Assembly (NCBI GenBank): GCA_003290165.1
Contig: QNQO01000834.1
Coordinates: 1 to 64,000 of the forward strand
Direction: 5' to 3'
Length of the DNA: 64,000 bases
Source: Berberis thunbergii
Lineage: Eukaryota; Streptophyta; Magnoliopsida; Ranunculales; Berberidaceae
Shown here: piece after piece, positions 9,491 to 20,299 of the stretch
Position numbering within the stretch: the stretch's first letter is position 1
Layout of the letters: each line of letters starts with the position of its first letter
Position numbers and translations under genes: made by a program
Notes under the pieces: generated by a model
Database searches by the model: none
Told to the model about the DNA's origin: nothing
What the model saw: only the letters and a program-made list of their open reading frames with translations

Positions 9491-10909
9491 CTATGACGGA
9501 GCTCCCCTTTCATTCTCATACATCTCTTGCGCCAACTGCAACCTCCAATCACTCCATGCATCACTAACTTCTATTGTTGTAATTGGTTCATCAATTGGTT
9601 CATCGGCTTGCACATACTCGTTATCAACATCCTCATCTCTTACAAAATTCTCCAAAGGATCATAACACATTTGTTTTCTTATGAGATTATGTAGAAGACA
9701 ACATGCTATGATTATGCGATTATGTGTCCGAACTGGGTAAAATGATGGACTCCTCAATATACCCCACCGCATTTTCAGCAAACCGAAACATCGTTCAATG
9801 ACATTTCTAGCAGATGAGTGCTTGTAATTGAATAACTCTTTTGGAGTGGTTGGTTGATGTCCTTCTCTCCAATCATTTAGATGATATCTCTGACCTCTAA
9901 AAGGTGCTAAGAACCCCTCACAGTTGGTGTACCCCGCATCAACAAGGTAATAACAACCTATATGACAGATTCATAATTTTAGTAAAGGAAATATTATATG
10001 AATATGTTGAATTATTTCGCTTTTGATGAAAAATAACACAAGCTCACCGTGTGGAACTCTCAAACCATGTGGTCTACTAATTGCATCACGAAGTATCCTC
10101 CCATCAGCAGCAGAACCCTCCCAACAGGTAAGACATAAATAAATTGCATATCTTTTGAACAAACACCCAAGGTGTTAGTACTTATCTCATTCTTTCGATT
10201 ACGGAATCTAGCCTTGTCAGCTACCGGGACTCTTATCCAGATATGAGTGTCATCTAAAGCGCCAAGACAATTCTACAACATGTATAACAGTTATGTTTAA
10301 ACCAGCTAAAACATATCTTACTTTTTTCTTAGATATATGACATAAAGAAAATACCTTGAACCATTTCCATCGTTCATCATGAGAGTCATTAGGCACAGGT
10401 TCAGACCTTTTTAACAACTCTTCATGTAAGAACATGAGGCTTGTCAACACCTTGTTGAACGTCCTACTAATCGTTTCTCCCGATCGCATGAACCTAAATA
10501 TAATTACTCGGTTCTTCACATGATGGGCAAGGATGTGTAAAAATATAGCAACTTGTTCTGGGATACCCATATACTTGGTTGGTTTTAGCCCACCTATGGT
10601 TTCTATCATGGAACACAAATTTTCAAAGGTAGACCTATCCATCCTTAATTGCGCAATGCAAGTGCTATCACTTGCATACACCATTTGCGTAAGGTGTTGT
10701 CTTTGCAATGCAAAGTCTAAAACATATGACTTAACCTCGGGTCTAATACTATTCAAAGATACGGCAATGCAAACATTGTAAAATAGGCTTGTCATGCTAA
10801 GTATCTGAGTCCATAAAGATGAAATAATGGCCTTCTTTCTCATCCGTTTCATTTTGATTGATGTTATACTCGATGAAGGCATGACTGCATAAAGGTAAGT
10901 TGGTAACAA
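9491..10909 (-). pseudogene. HARBI1-like DDE transposase with a 1-bp frameshift
   Basis: Three exons fit GT-AG rules: 10909-10355, 10272-10048 and 9957-9491. Exon 1 has the N-terminal region (FENLCSMIETIGGLKPTKY, MRSGETISRTFNKVL). Exon 2 begins NCLGALDDTHIWIRVP with the first catalytic Asp. Exon 3 has YYLVDAGYTN with the second Asp, ARNVIERCFGLLKMRWGILR with the Glu, and a conserved HNLIR. The summed exons are 1,247 nt, one short of a multiple of three. The break sits at about 10124-10128, where YVLP is followed out of frame by WEGSAADGRILRDAIS, the usual continuation in this family. A single-base deletion thus inactivates an otherwise complete enzyme. A downstream Met at about 10882 could be the real start. 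Confidence 0.9.
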
Positions 10910-12889
10910 ATTAATACAACAAGCATAGAAGTTTAAAATATGACAGTTTCAATAGAGGAATATAAGGAATATAATAGAATTCAAGACTTCAGATGAATTA
11001 CAAGAAGCATAAACAACGAATGAATTCATCTAATATTTAGTGATTAACAACTCAAATCCTAGGATTTCATGTTAACCATTCAGAGACTAAAAGTTGTTGA
11101 TTTTGAAAGTCATAAAGAAACCCCCAAAGTATTGCCTGGCCTTTGCTTACTGACAACAAAACTGCATTCAAGGGGCATTCAGCAAAACTGCATTCAAGCA
11201 GTCATAGTATGCACTCAGTATCCTGCTTGGGTTTGGGTCTGATAGCTATAATTACCCAGCAAAATGTTTGTTATAAGCTGACTTTTGCACCATAAAACAA
11301 ATTTTGGCAGGCTGACTGTAATGCTTGAAATGATCTATTATAAGCTGACTTTTGCAACTGTTAAGGGCGTAAAAAAAAGTTGTGTTTGTTCTGGGAGTAT
11401 TGCAGTTAAAAAATTTGTTTCTAAAGTGTAGGACTGCCCAAACTCCTTGTTGTTAGAAATATTTGCTAAGTGCAGCTTAAATGTATTAGGTGAAGGAACT
11501 TCAACCTAAGTGCAATTGTAAAAGGAAATGTAAATTATAAGTGAAGGGAGAGTCTAAAGTGGAGGGGGGGGAGATCCATGGTGCTGATACCCAAATTCAT
11601 CTGAATTGTGAGATCCATGGTTTTCAATTATTAACAATCAAGTGTGTTGATTGAATGTAGTTGGCTAATTTAATTGTCAGTACGACAAGGGGGGATCACT
11701 TGGTCCCCCTTATCTAGAAGAACACTTCCTTAATTCTCAGCCTTTAGTGCTTGCTATGTGCTAGCACACTGGGTATGGTGGTACAGTTAGTCAAACATTA
11801 CTAAGCTTACAACTTCTGTCATGCATCAATCTAACCTCGAAAGTTACTTCAGGCGAGCAAACATTGTGCAAACATTTTACTTCTAGTACAAAGCAAATGT
11901 TTGCACGTATTAAATAGAAAACCCACGGTAGATTTTAGATTAATCTATGGACACAGACTACGTGCTTTTGATTCAAATGGCACTGAAGTATCAAAAAACA
12001 TAGTAACATAGTAAGAGTCTCACAGAACTGGGCCTCACAAAAAACACTTGCAAGATGATGCATATGAACTACATGTTATAGCATACATCCAAGTCATTGC
12101 TGTATGGACAGTGTTTGGAGTTCCCTGAATTACATTGTAAAACATGCATATATAAATTCCTTTCTACAAGAAAAACCCCATAGTTAATTCCCTCCATTTG
12201 AGAGAATATGGATGATAAATAACATTGCTGGTCAGATTACAACACAAAATAATAAAGCAGAAACACAAATTTACAACAGATAAAGCTCCTAATGTAAGTG
12301 GTATGAGAACCAAAGCCTTTTAAGTGCTGTACACTTCAACTCTGTTTAATTGTTTTTTCGAGCAAACAATGATAAATATACTTGCAATTTGAAAATGCAT
12401 AATTGTTGCAATTGGATGCCAAATGGTTGATTAAAAATTCACACACTACTAGTTCATCGAAATTTCTTCTGACGCAAATGCTGCAACCACCCAAAATTTA
12501 GTTGAATGTAAGTTTTATATCAATTATATGAGCACACGGCAAACCAGGTCAAGATGATGTACCATTAACAGAGAATAGCAGTGAGCACGCAGAACAATCA
12601 AGAATGACAAGTTCAAGTGAGAAAAATAAACAAATAATGACGATCAAAGTAGCATCAAAAGTGTCTTTCTCAAGCAACAGATAGTGGTCATCAGTGTTGC
12701 AATCACAATCTTCTATCCTAATCTAATGGATGGTTTGAAGAGGAAGGAGATGGTTTTGAAGAGACTTACCTGAATCAAGAGGTGTGTTTTTCTTCCCTCT
12801 GCACCTAGCCCTTCAAGTTCAAGAGGTAAGGAACAATAGGAAGTCGAATAGGGTTTTGTTGAGAGGGAGGGTAAAATAGTATTTTCCAA
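10910..12889. other. Non-coding upstream region of the PIF transposase
   Basis: Two kilobases of AT-rich DNA between the transposase start and the right subterminal repeats. Only short chance ORFs are present. By position it would hold the transposase promoter and any 5' UTR introns. I cannot point to a specific TATA box. GCTGACTTTTGCA occurs twice near 11277 and 11344. Confidence 0.4.
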
Positions 12890-13079
12890 TGGCATTGACC
12901 AATACACCAGGGAATGTAATCCCCATTCATATGGGTTAGGGTCGGAATGGCTATTACAATAAGGAATGTAATCTTGATTCCCATTACAACACTTTTTGGG
13001 CCAACCAAATATGGATTTGCATTGGACCATTGTATTGACCATTACAATTACAATGGTCAATACCCAACCAAACATGCTG
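12890..13079. repeat. Right subterminal repeats of the PIF element
   Basis: Repeated CAATGG, CATTGACC, CATTAC and ATTCCCATT motifs, ending CCCAACCAAACATGCTG before the TAA TSD. They are the complement of the left-end GGAATG/GGTAATG motifs. The ORFs across this stretch on the minus strand are by-products. Confidence 0.6.
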
Positions 13080-13410
13080 TAAGAAAATGAGAGAGAGAAA
13101 GGTGGACGGTGCATGCATTTATTTGATAAAGAAAAAATAAAATAAAATAAATACAGTTGGGGTCTGTGCGAGAAAATATGGGGGCGAATAGGTAGAGTGC
13201 TTTACGTGGAGTAGGGGTGGACGAATAAGAATCGTTTGTTACAATAGGTATAGAAACATAATGCATGTGAACAAAAAAAAAAAAAATCACTTGTAGGTCC
13301 CACCGCTAAGGGGTGACGTTTCCCATATTGCAACCTGACTGACCGCCTCCCTTTAACCCTAATTTTATTTTATTTTATTTTCTCTCTCCATGTACATACA
13401 CATCATCTCT
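13080..13410. repeat. Non-coding repeat copy A, right part
   Basis: It continues copy A after the PIF element and matches copy B from 29161 to about 29465. Shared landmarks are AGGTGGACGGTGCATGCAT, GGTGGACGAATAAGAATCG, TGGGTCCCACCGCTAAGGGG-like sequence and CCCTAATTTTATTTTATT. A pyrimidine-rich CT tract follows (13378-13500). It carries no gene. Confidence 0.8.
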
Positions 13411-14419
13411 CTCTTTATCTCTTCCTCTTCTCTCTTATTCAGTTCAACCCATTCACTTTCTTCTCCATCTCTGTCTCTATCCCTTCCTTGTCATCCTCTG
13501 AAGAAGTTAATTGGATGTAGAGCAACAAATCTCATGGCCCCTACAGCTGATTTATGGATTTGCTCTTCTACATCTGATTATATCTTCTTTTCTTCTCTCT
13601 GGGATGGGATGGAAGATCACTCATACATGGAGGAAACCAACAGATCTGTACACAAGGTTGCTTCTTTAAGCACAATTTTCTTCAAGTTTATTCTTTTGTG
13701 TATTATTATCCTCTTGATTCATCAGTTTCTTATTATGGGTTAGTTCTTATTTTTTCTCCAGAATAAACAATAATACTTGTAGATCTGCACAGAATATGGG
13801 TTGCTAAATGGTAAAGTTTTAATTTTTAGGCTTTATTATGATATAAGATTATTTAGATCTGATTTTTCTCATTTAGTTAGATCTTAGTTCATCAATTTTT
13901 TATTTTTGATTATCTTGGGTTAATTTGTTTGTTCCTTCTTTTCATAGGATGAACAACAATACTTGTATCTTTGATCATTGGTTGTTAAAATGAACTTTAG
14001 GCATGTCTGCAACAATATTTGTTTGTTATTTATTTTGATTACCATATCTGCAACTTTAGGAAACTTTAGTCATGATATTTGACATGAACTTCGCACGGAG
14101 TACTGATGTTTTTTCGTGTAAAATAATCATTTCTTGAAAAAATCTCAATTTTATGAATAAAAGTATCATTCAGTGTAAGTATCATGCAAGTATCATTCGT
14201 GTATCATTCCGATCTATCCATTATATGGCTACAGCTCTACTCCACCTGAAAACAAAAGTAAAGTATCATTAGTTGACATAGATAACATTGCAACAATTTA
14301 ATAATCAGATTATTCTTATTATGTCTGATAATACTGATACCACAATCCATATATTAATAATGATACCACAATTTAGTACAAGTGATTTATTGGATCCCAT
14401 TCTACATGTTTCGGATTAC

Positions 14420-14484
14420 CTGATTTGCTTGAGTCTGATCCTGCTGTGCAATCAGGTCCAACGCTCTCTTAGCGTCCGCCTCAG
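14420..14484 (-). other. 65-nt exon-like segment, left palindrome arm
   Basis: Mirror image of the right-arm exon, bounded by CAG|CTGA and CAG|GTAATC on the minus strand. It encodes the same peptide, RALDLIAQQDQ followed by AQANQ. The unit is the link to the exon fragment repeated in the distal tandem array. Confidence 0.6.
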
Positions 14485-14807
14485 CTGGAATTATGGTAAG
14501 AGCTAGTTAATATTTTGTTGCAAATTTTTTTTTTAATGCTTTTTCATTACTAACCTCTTATTTTCTTCGCCCTGCATACCTTGCACATGCTTTTATTCAA
14601 CTCCCTTTTGTTCAGATACTCTAAGCAGTTGAGGGTGATGCATTTTTTATTTGATATTCGGTTGTTGTTGGCAGCGGCTTGACCTAGCCCCATTTTCATT
14701 CTGCTTGATTGCGCCTGTTTTTACCCCATATCTGTTCAATCACAAGTGTTGTTTAGACAGTTTGATAAAGATGTCTTGTATTTGGATAAACAACAAGTTT
14801 GATTATG

Positions 14808-14906
14808 ACAACTGCTAGGCAATTCTAATACAGTGCTAATATTTTTCCTGCTTGCAATTAGACAAACAACTGCTAGACAATTCTAATACAGTGCTAAAAA
14901 GCATTG
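14808..14906. repeat. Local 30-bp direct repeat in palindrome arm
   Basis: AACTGCTAGGCAATTCTAAT then ACAGTGCTAA occurs twice about 61 bases apart (second copy AACTGCTAGACAATTC). It is mirrored in the right arm at 15425-15515, so it predates formation of the palindrome. Confidence 0.65.
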
Positions 14907-15207
14907 CCATGGAATCAATCGTTTCTAAATTTTGCTTTCCCTTACTCTTTCATTTGAACTAAAGAGAGATCGGTCTGGATTTGATGAAAGGCTTGGTTGT
15001 ACAAGTGTTTGAGTAGAGAGTTTCCATAAATACAAATATTTGTTTCCTAAGATCTAGTTTCCATAAATTAAAAACTCTCTTCTCAAACCACTTGTACAAC
15101 CAAGCCGTTCATCAAATCCAGACCGATCTCTCTTGTCAACCTCTCTTCTTCCCAATCTCTCTTGCAGGTCAGTTTTCTTATAAACCCTAGTTTTATTTGT
15201 TCGTTCC

Positions 15208-15323
15208 GATTTAGTGATTTGTAATTAATTAGTGCTCAATTAGATAGTTTACACTAATTTGCTGTTCTGATTTAGTGATTTGTTATTAATTAGAACTCAA
15301 TTGGATAGTTTACACTAATTTGC
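15208..15323. repeat. 61-bp tandem duplication unique to the right arm
   Basis: GATTTAGTGATTTGTAATTA at 15208 is repeated as GATTTAGTGATTTGTTATTA at 15269. Each continues through CTCAATT(A/G)GATAGTTTACACT. It lies within the roughly 228 bases that the left arm lacks. Confidence 0.8.
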
Positions 15324-15839
15324 TTTTCTAATTTCTCTTCACCTTTCATTTCAACCCTTTTTAGTTCAAATGAAAGAGTAAGGGAAAGCAAAATTTAGAA
15401 CTGATTGATTCTATGGCAATGCTATTTAGCACTGTATTAGATTGCCTAGCAGTTGTTTGTCTAATTGCAGGCAGGGAAAATATTAGCACTGTATTAGAAT
15501 TGCCTAGCAGTTGTCATAATCAAACTTGTTGTTTGTCGAAATACAAGACATCTTTATCAAACTGTCTAAACAACACTTGTGATTGCACAGATATGGGTGC
15601 AAAAACAGGCGCAATCAAGCAGAATGAAAATGGGGCTAGGTCAAACCGCTGCCAACAACAATCGAATATCGAATAAAAAATGCATCACCCTCAACTGCTT
15701 AGAGTATCTGAATAAAAGGGAGTTGAATAAAAGCCTGTGCAAGGTATGCAGGGCGAAGAAAATGAGAGGTTAGTAATGAAAAAGCATTAAAAAAAAAAAT
15801 TTGCAACAAAATATTAACTAGCTCTTACCATAATTTCAG

Positions 15840-15904
15840 CTGAGGCGGACGCTAAGAGAGCGTTGGACCTGATTGCACAGCAGGATCAGGCTCAAGCAAA
15901 TCAG
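15840..15904 (+). other. 65-nt exon-like segment, right palindrome arm, with last exon at 16053
   Basis: The segment is bounded by AATTTCAG|CTGAGG and AATCAG|GTAATC, good splice signals. It reads (phase 2) EADAKRALDLIAQQDQAQAN then Q. A second acceptor at 16041-16052 (TTTTGTTTTCAG) is followed by GTGGAGTAG, giving V-E-stop in the same frame. Together they look like the last two exons of a captured gene with an Ala/Gln-rich helical C-terminus. I cannot identify the parent gene. Confidence 0.55.
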
Positions 15905-17118
15905 GTAATCCGAAACATGTAGAATGAGATCCAATAAATCACTTGTACTAAATTGTGGTATTAGTATTATCAGACATAATAGGAATAATCTGATTATTAA
16001 ATTGTTGCAATGTTATCTATGTCAACTAATGATACTTTACTTTTGTTTTCAGGTGGAGTAGAGCTGTAGCCATGTAATGGGTAGATCGGAATGATACTTA
16101 CACCGAATGATACTTTTATTCATAAAATGCCTTTTATTCATAAAATTGAGATTTTTTCTTATTTTGAATATTGGAATGGGTAAATCTTTCTTTTATCATG
16201 TGTCTGTTGATTTCAAGCAGCACAATTCTCACCATATATATTCCTCGTAGTTTAAGTAGCCTTTAAGGGGGCTTATAGCCAGCAAAACTCACTATGCCCC
16301 TCCACCCAAAAAAATGTAATCCATGTCCTAAAACTGCTTCTTGATACAGGAAGCTAGTTGATGTACATATCTAAAATAAATCATTCTTATCAAGGCGTGC
16401 AACCAATGAGCAAACGTCAACAAGAAGAAATGATTATTTTACACGAAAAAACATCAGTACTCATGCGAAGTTCATGTCAAATATCATGACTAAAGTTTCC
16501 TAAAGTTGCAGATATGGTAATCAAAATAAATAACAAACAAATATTGTTGCAGACATGCCTAAAGTTCATTTTAACAACCAATGAGCAAATATACAAGTAT
16601 TGTTGTTCATCCTATAAAAAGAAGGAACAAACAAATTAACCCAAGATAATCAAAATAAAAAATTGATGAACTAAGATCTAACTAAATGAGAAAAATCAGA
16701 TCTAAATAATCTTATATCATAATAAAGCCTAAAAATTAAAACTTTACCATTTAGCAACCCATATTCTGTGCAGATCTACAAGTATTGTTGTTTATCCTGG
16801 AGAAAAAATAAGAACTAACCCATAATAAGAAACTGATGAATCAAGCGGATAATAATACACAAAAGAATAAACTTGAAGAAAATTGTGCTTAAAGAAGCAA
16901 CCTTGTGTACAGATCTGTTGGTTTCCTCCATGTATGAGTGATCTTCCATCCCATCCCAGAGAGAAGAAAAGAAGATATAATCAGATGTAGAAGAGCAAAT
17001 CCATAAATCAGCTGTAGGGGCCATGAGATTTGTTGCTCTACATCCAATTAACTTCTTCAGAAGCAACCTTGTCTGGCATGTCTCTCTAGAAAAGTTCATC
17101 TTCAATAAGTTTTCAAAA

Positions 17119-17279
17119 ATTCTAGTCAACCTTGTTTGTTGGGCTTTTTTAGCTTGCCTTGTTTGAGTTTTTTTTACACGTTTACCCCTTATATAGATGA
17201 TGTTTGTGGTTGTGTTTAAAAATGAGAGACAAAGTGAAAAAAAACACTAAAACAAGACAAAAAAATGCTGGCTAGAATT
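17119..17279. mobile_element. CTAGCCAGCC-type MITE, 161 bp
   Basis: Ends ATTCTAGTCAACC and, inverted, ATTCTAGCCAGCA are terminal inverted repeats. The core includes TTTACCCCTTATATAGATGA and TGTTTGTGGTTGTGTTTAAA, as in the other members of this family. Confidence 0.7.
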
Positions 17280-17445
17280 ACTCATAAATTTCTCTACTCA
17301 GTAGTCATTTTGTGGTTGTGTAACAAAAGGAATTACTCATAAGTTTTTCTTCAAATCTTTCTCGCGTGAAGAACAACTATTCTAGTGATTCATGCATCTC
17401 GAAAATACAAGAAGTATTGAGTTTATGTTATTAATAACATGATTT

Positions 17446-18445
17446 TGGGGCTTCTCTAAATGGCAACATAGGTTTTATGGGAAATCCATTCCATTTGGTG
17501 GCAACAGACAAGTGGCTTATAGCAATGCAAGTACATTGGGGTATATGAGCTCATCGCAGGCCTTGGCTGACCATGCCACTTTGATCATTGACTTGAAGAA
17601 AAATTTGACTGCACAAGACTCACCTGTGGTTGTCATTGGAGATTCTTATGGATGAAGTAAGTTTTCATTTTATATTTTAACTATTATCTTTTGTATTTTT
17701 ACACAATTTTCGTCTATATTCAAGTTTCGCTACTAGTAGTCATAACTGGATTTTTGCTAGGGCCACTATTTTGTGCCTAACCATGCTTTTATGTTAAAAC
17801 CGGCGTACAAAATTGTGCCACCAAAGTCCAAAAATCCATATATTTTATTTATTTGAGATTCTTTAAAGCATTATTAGCGATTTTAGTGGTATAGGTTAAA
17901 ATACCCACATGTAGCAATTGGGGCCTTGGCATCTTCAGCTCCAATTCTCAATTTTGAGGACATTGGCTCTTCATACAGCTTCAACAATATTATTACAAAT
18001 GATTTCAAGGCAACGTAATCTAAACTTAAGTGTGCTTAAAGTAAGCTCAAGCTAACACCCGTTAGTTAAAATAATGATATTGTATATACATTTTTTGTTT
18101 GTTATTAATATCTTTTTATCGATCCTAACATGTACCGGAGCCAAAGTGAGAACTGTTACAAAATGATCAAGGGACCATGGCATCAAATTGCAGATACAAC
18201 GACCAGGTAGACTTGAGTTGCTCTGAAATTCATTCAAATTTTGCAAGTATGAATCTTTGATTGTTTTACACAAATTGCAAATTAGAACCCCTTCCGAATT
18301 CCATCTCTAATTTTTCATCGGTGCAGGCAGATTGGAAGGTTGGCTCTAAATAGCCTTTGTTTACACTGCCATGACGGATTACCCAACTCCATCAAACTTC
18401 CTAAACTCAATGCCTGCTTTTCCAGTCAAGGAGGTTAGGCGCAAA
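17446..18445 (+). pseudogene. Lysosomal Pro-X carboxypeptidase (S28) gene fragment
   Basis: Plus-strand reading gives HRFYGKSIPFGG, then YMSSSQALADHATLIIDLKK, then SPVVVIGDSYG with the family's G-x-S-x-G nucleophile motif, immediately followed by a stop. After an intron-like gap come [20 protein letters not shown] (about 17890-17960), [26 protein letters not shown] (about 18150-18200) and FVYTAMTDYPTPSNFLNSMP (about 18350-18420). Order and spacing match plant serine carboxypeptidase S28 (prolylcarboxypeptidase) genes, whose products are vacuolar or secreted exopeptidases. Introns are retained. The N-terminus, the His/Asp catalytic region and most of the cap domain are missing, and stops and frameshifts are present. 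It is dead. Confidence 0.85.
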
Positions 18446-18467
18446 AAAAAAAAAAAAAAAAAAAAAA
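18440..18467. repeat. Long A tract between two gene fragments
   Basis: An almost uninterrupted run of A separates the carboxypeptidase fragment from the methyltransferase fragment. It could be an insertion junction or a simple slippage tract. Confidence 0.6.
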
Positions 18468-18555
18468 ATCCTTCGGGGACTAACAATTGTTTAATTTTTA
18501 TTTTTATTTTTAATTTTTTCATGCTAATATATTTGCTTATGTTTTATGGGACAAT

Positions 18556-18834
18556 GGGAGTTTAGATGTGCAAGAATGTGCCTACACACCTGAGCTGGGC
18601 GAAATTATATATACAATCACTAATGTGGAAGAACTTGGAGAGTGGATGAAGACTTGCTTGGAGGATCACCCTCTCTTTGAACCTCTCTCAAAGGAAAAAG
18701 TTAATTCTGACCCAATTGTGGAGCTGTTGAGTTCTGCAATGGAGGAGGGACAGAAGGTTGCTAGGAATGAGGGACAAACTTTTCGTGCAGTATTCAGATG
18801 TATCTCTCCTTCAGAAATTGAAAATAGTGTTTGA
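18556..18834 (+). pseudogene. tRNA (guanine-N7-)-methyltransferase fragment, last exon
   Basis: The frame reads GEIIYTITNVEELGEWMKTC, then HPLFEPLSKEKVNSDPIVEL, then EEGQKVARNEGQTFRAVFR and a stop at 18834. This is the C-terminal region of the METTL1/Trm8 family, which places m7G at position 46 of tRNAs. The SAM-binding core is absent, so this is a single 3' exon with no activity. It lies about 100 bases after the carboxypeptidase fragment, on the same strand, suggesting both were picked up together or that two genes were joined by deletion. The exon itself shows no stop codon. Confidence 0.85.
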
Positions 18835-19655
18835 TTGTCTAGCTTTTTCAATTTATTTCAAGAACTTGGCAGCACAAAATTTTGCTATAGAAGCTGATGA
18901 ATTCTGAAATGAGAATCAGGTTGTAGTTTTCAGTATAGTGGTTAATGGCTTAGACTTTAGATGATGATATTTACTATAACAATTGTTATGTTCGAGAAAT
19001 ATAAATGATTGCTTTGGATCTGGTTCATACGATTTATCTTATAAAATTCATATTTCAATTGTCTCAGGTAGATTTACTACAAATCTCTGCTTATTATTGT
19101 TGAAGTAGCTTCGTGTTTCCAACTTTCCTGATTTGCAACTATGGCAATGCTTGGCTTAGCTTGAATCAATAGCTATTTGTTAAGTGCTTAATGTGTGAGT
19201 TGTTAGAATTGCATTTTTTTTCATATCTAAACCAGATGAATGAGATTTTAGCGTGCAATATATTTTTCTTTTAAGGTGCAGTATATAATAAATGATATCA
19301 AAGAAAAAACAAGTTATAACATTTTACCCAGTGCACAATCTCACAACTTGAGCACACATCAAAACCTTTCAATGATGACCAGCCTGGCTTTACCCTTTCA
19401 GGAGAGTTAAATTATTTACATATCCATGTGCTGATCACAGAAATGTTTCTGTTATGGAATGGATTTAGCCGGAAGACCAGTAATAAACTTTGCTTTCTCA
19501 TTGAAAGATTTAAATAGACGTTGGGTTCAAAATTATATTGTTAGGATGTTTTGCAAGAAGCAAAATCAAAACTATATTCTAGTATATATATAAAGTAGAA
19601 TTGTGGGATCTCCATAATTAAAAAAAGAGAAAATATTCCCATGATTAGTTTTAGG
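18835..19655. other. Non-coding stretch after the methyltransferase fragment
   Basis: AT-rich sequence that may begin as the 3' UTR of the methyltransferase fragment. I see no ORF, RNA gene or transposon end. Confidence 0.35.
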
Positions 19656-19783
19656 CAACCAAACACTCACAATAGGAATTGGAATCCTATTTCCATGGAC
19701 AACCAAACATCAAAGTTGGTCAAGTCCATGGCATGTGGTTTTAATTCCCACCTTATGATTCCATGCAACCAAACACACCCTTA
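19656..19783. mobile_element. Partial Tourist-like MITE
   Basis: The right end reads GATTCCATGCAACCAAACAC then ACCCTTA, the same terminus as the 328-bp MITE at 27676-28003. Inside are CCATGGACAACCAAACATC and GTCCATGGCATGTGG. The left end is related but not a clean inverted match, so the copy is truncated or rearranged. Confidence 0.55.
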
Positions 19784-20261
19784 GTTCCCTATAACCTTCA
19801 TCTATGAAACTCTCGCAAACAACTTTGAGAAGATTATACTTGGTAAAGGTCTGCATAAGTAATATTGGAATGTTTTTTCTTCACATGCTCTTGCTCTGGC
19901 ATCAAAAAGGAAAGGGAGAAATGTCACCAGATAATATTTTTGTGTCTTAGATTCATTAGAAACTAAATGATTAACATAAAGCTTTCCCTTGGCAAATGTT
20001 GCATCAAATCACCAGGTGATATAAGAATCAACTCTATATCAATATTCTATATTTTTAAAAAACTATGATATATATAGTTTATGGATTAGAAAGCATGCAT
20101 TAGTTTGGGGGAGTAGTTGTTAATTACTAAATCGTACACATATAGAAAGCAAATCTGAAGGAGATCATTCAACCATTTGCGATGAGCTCATATACCATGT
20201 GTGATGAACATATTCAGATTAAAACAGTGTATCAATACTTTATTATGTATTTGGGGCAATT
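19784..20261. other. Non-coding stretch
   Basis: AT-rich sequence between the partial MITE and the duplicated F-box fragment. I see nothing recognisable in it. Confidence 0.35.
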
Positions 20262-20299
20262 AGATCTTGGCTTAGTGCAAGGATTGGATAACAACCTAA

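Larger units (their letters stand above)
5085..13082 (-). mobile_element. PIF/Harbinger transposon (5088-13079) with TAA TSD
   Basis: TAA at 5085-5087 and 13080-13082 flanks a 7,992-bp element. The ends are GGGCTCGTTTGGTT on the left and, inverted, CAGCATGTTTGGTT on the right. Copy B carries the unoccupied site at 29155-29170 (AGAGAGTAAAAAATG), which joins the same left and right flanks around one TAA. Inside, all on the minus strand, are a MYB/SANT-like gene (8222-9304), a HARBI1-like DDE transposase (9491-10909) and a captured lyase gene fragment (5866-7245). TAA TSDs and this two-gene content define PIF/Harbinger. The transposase frameshift makes this copy non-autonomous. Confidence 0.93.
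13498..17060. repeat. 3.56-kb palindrome (large inverted repeat)
   Basis: The left arm starts CTGAAGAAGTTAATTGG at 13498 and the right arm ends with its complement, CCAATTAACTTCTTCAG, at 17060. The arms correspond along their length down to a centre near 15047, leaving only about 50 unpaired bases (15024-15070). The right arm has about 228 extra bases (15135-15362). Both arms carry the same 65-nt exon-like segment and share a short ORF (MAPTADLWICSSTSDYIFF) near their outer ends. Parts of the arms match the tandem array at 47.1-64 kb. No transposase or obvious TSD is seen, so foldback transposon or rearrangement-made palindrome are both possible. Confidence 0.9.

Noticed and set aside
13390..13743. 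117-codon ORF across the palindrome's left border as a gene
   Set aside because: Its N-terminal part is a CT-rich tract outside the palindrome, so the frame is a chance fusion. The inner part recurs in the right arm with a different N-terminus. No known domain.
18440..18467. Poly-A tail proving a processed pseudogene
   Set aside because: The preceding carboxypeptidase fragment retains introns, and the tract lies in mid-gene rather than after a 3' end.
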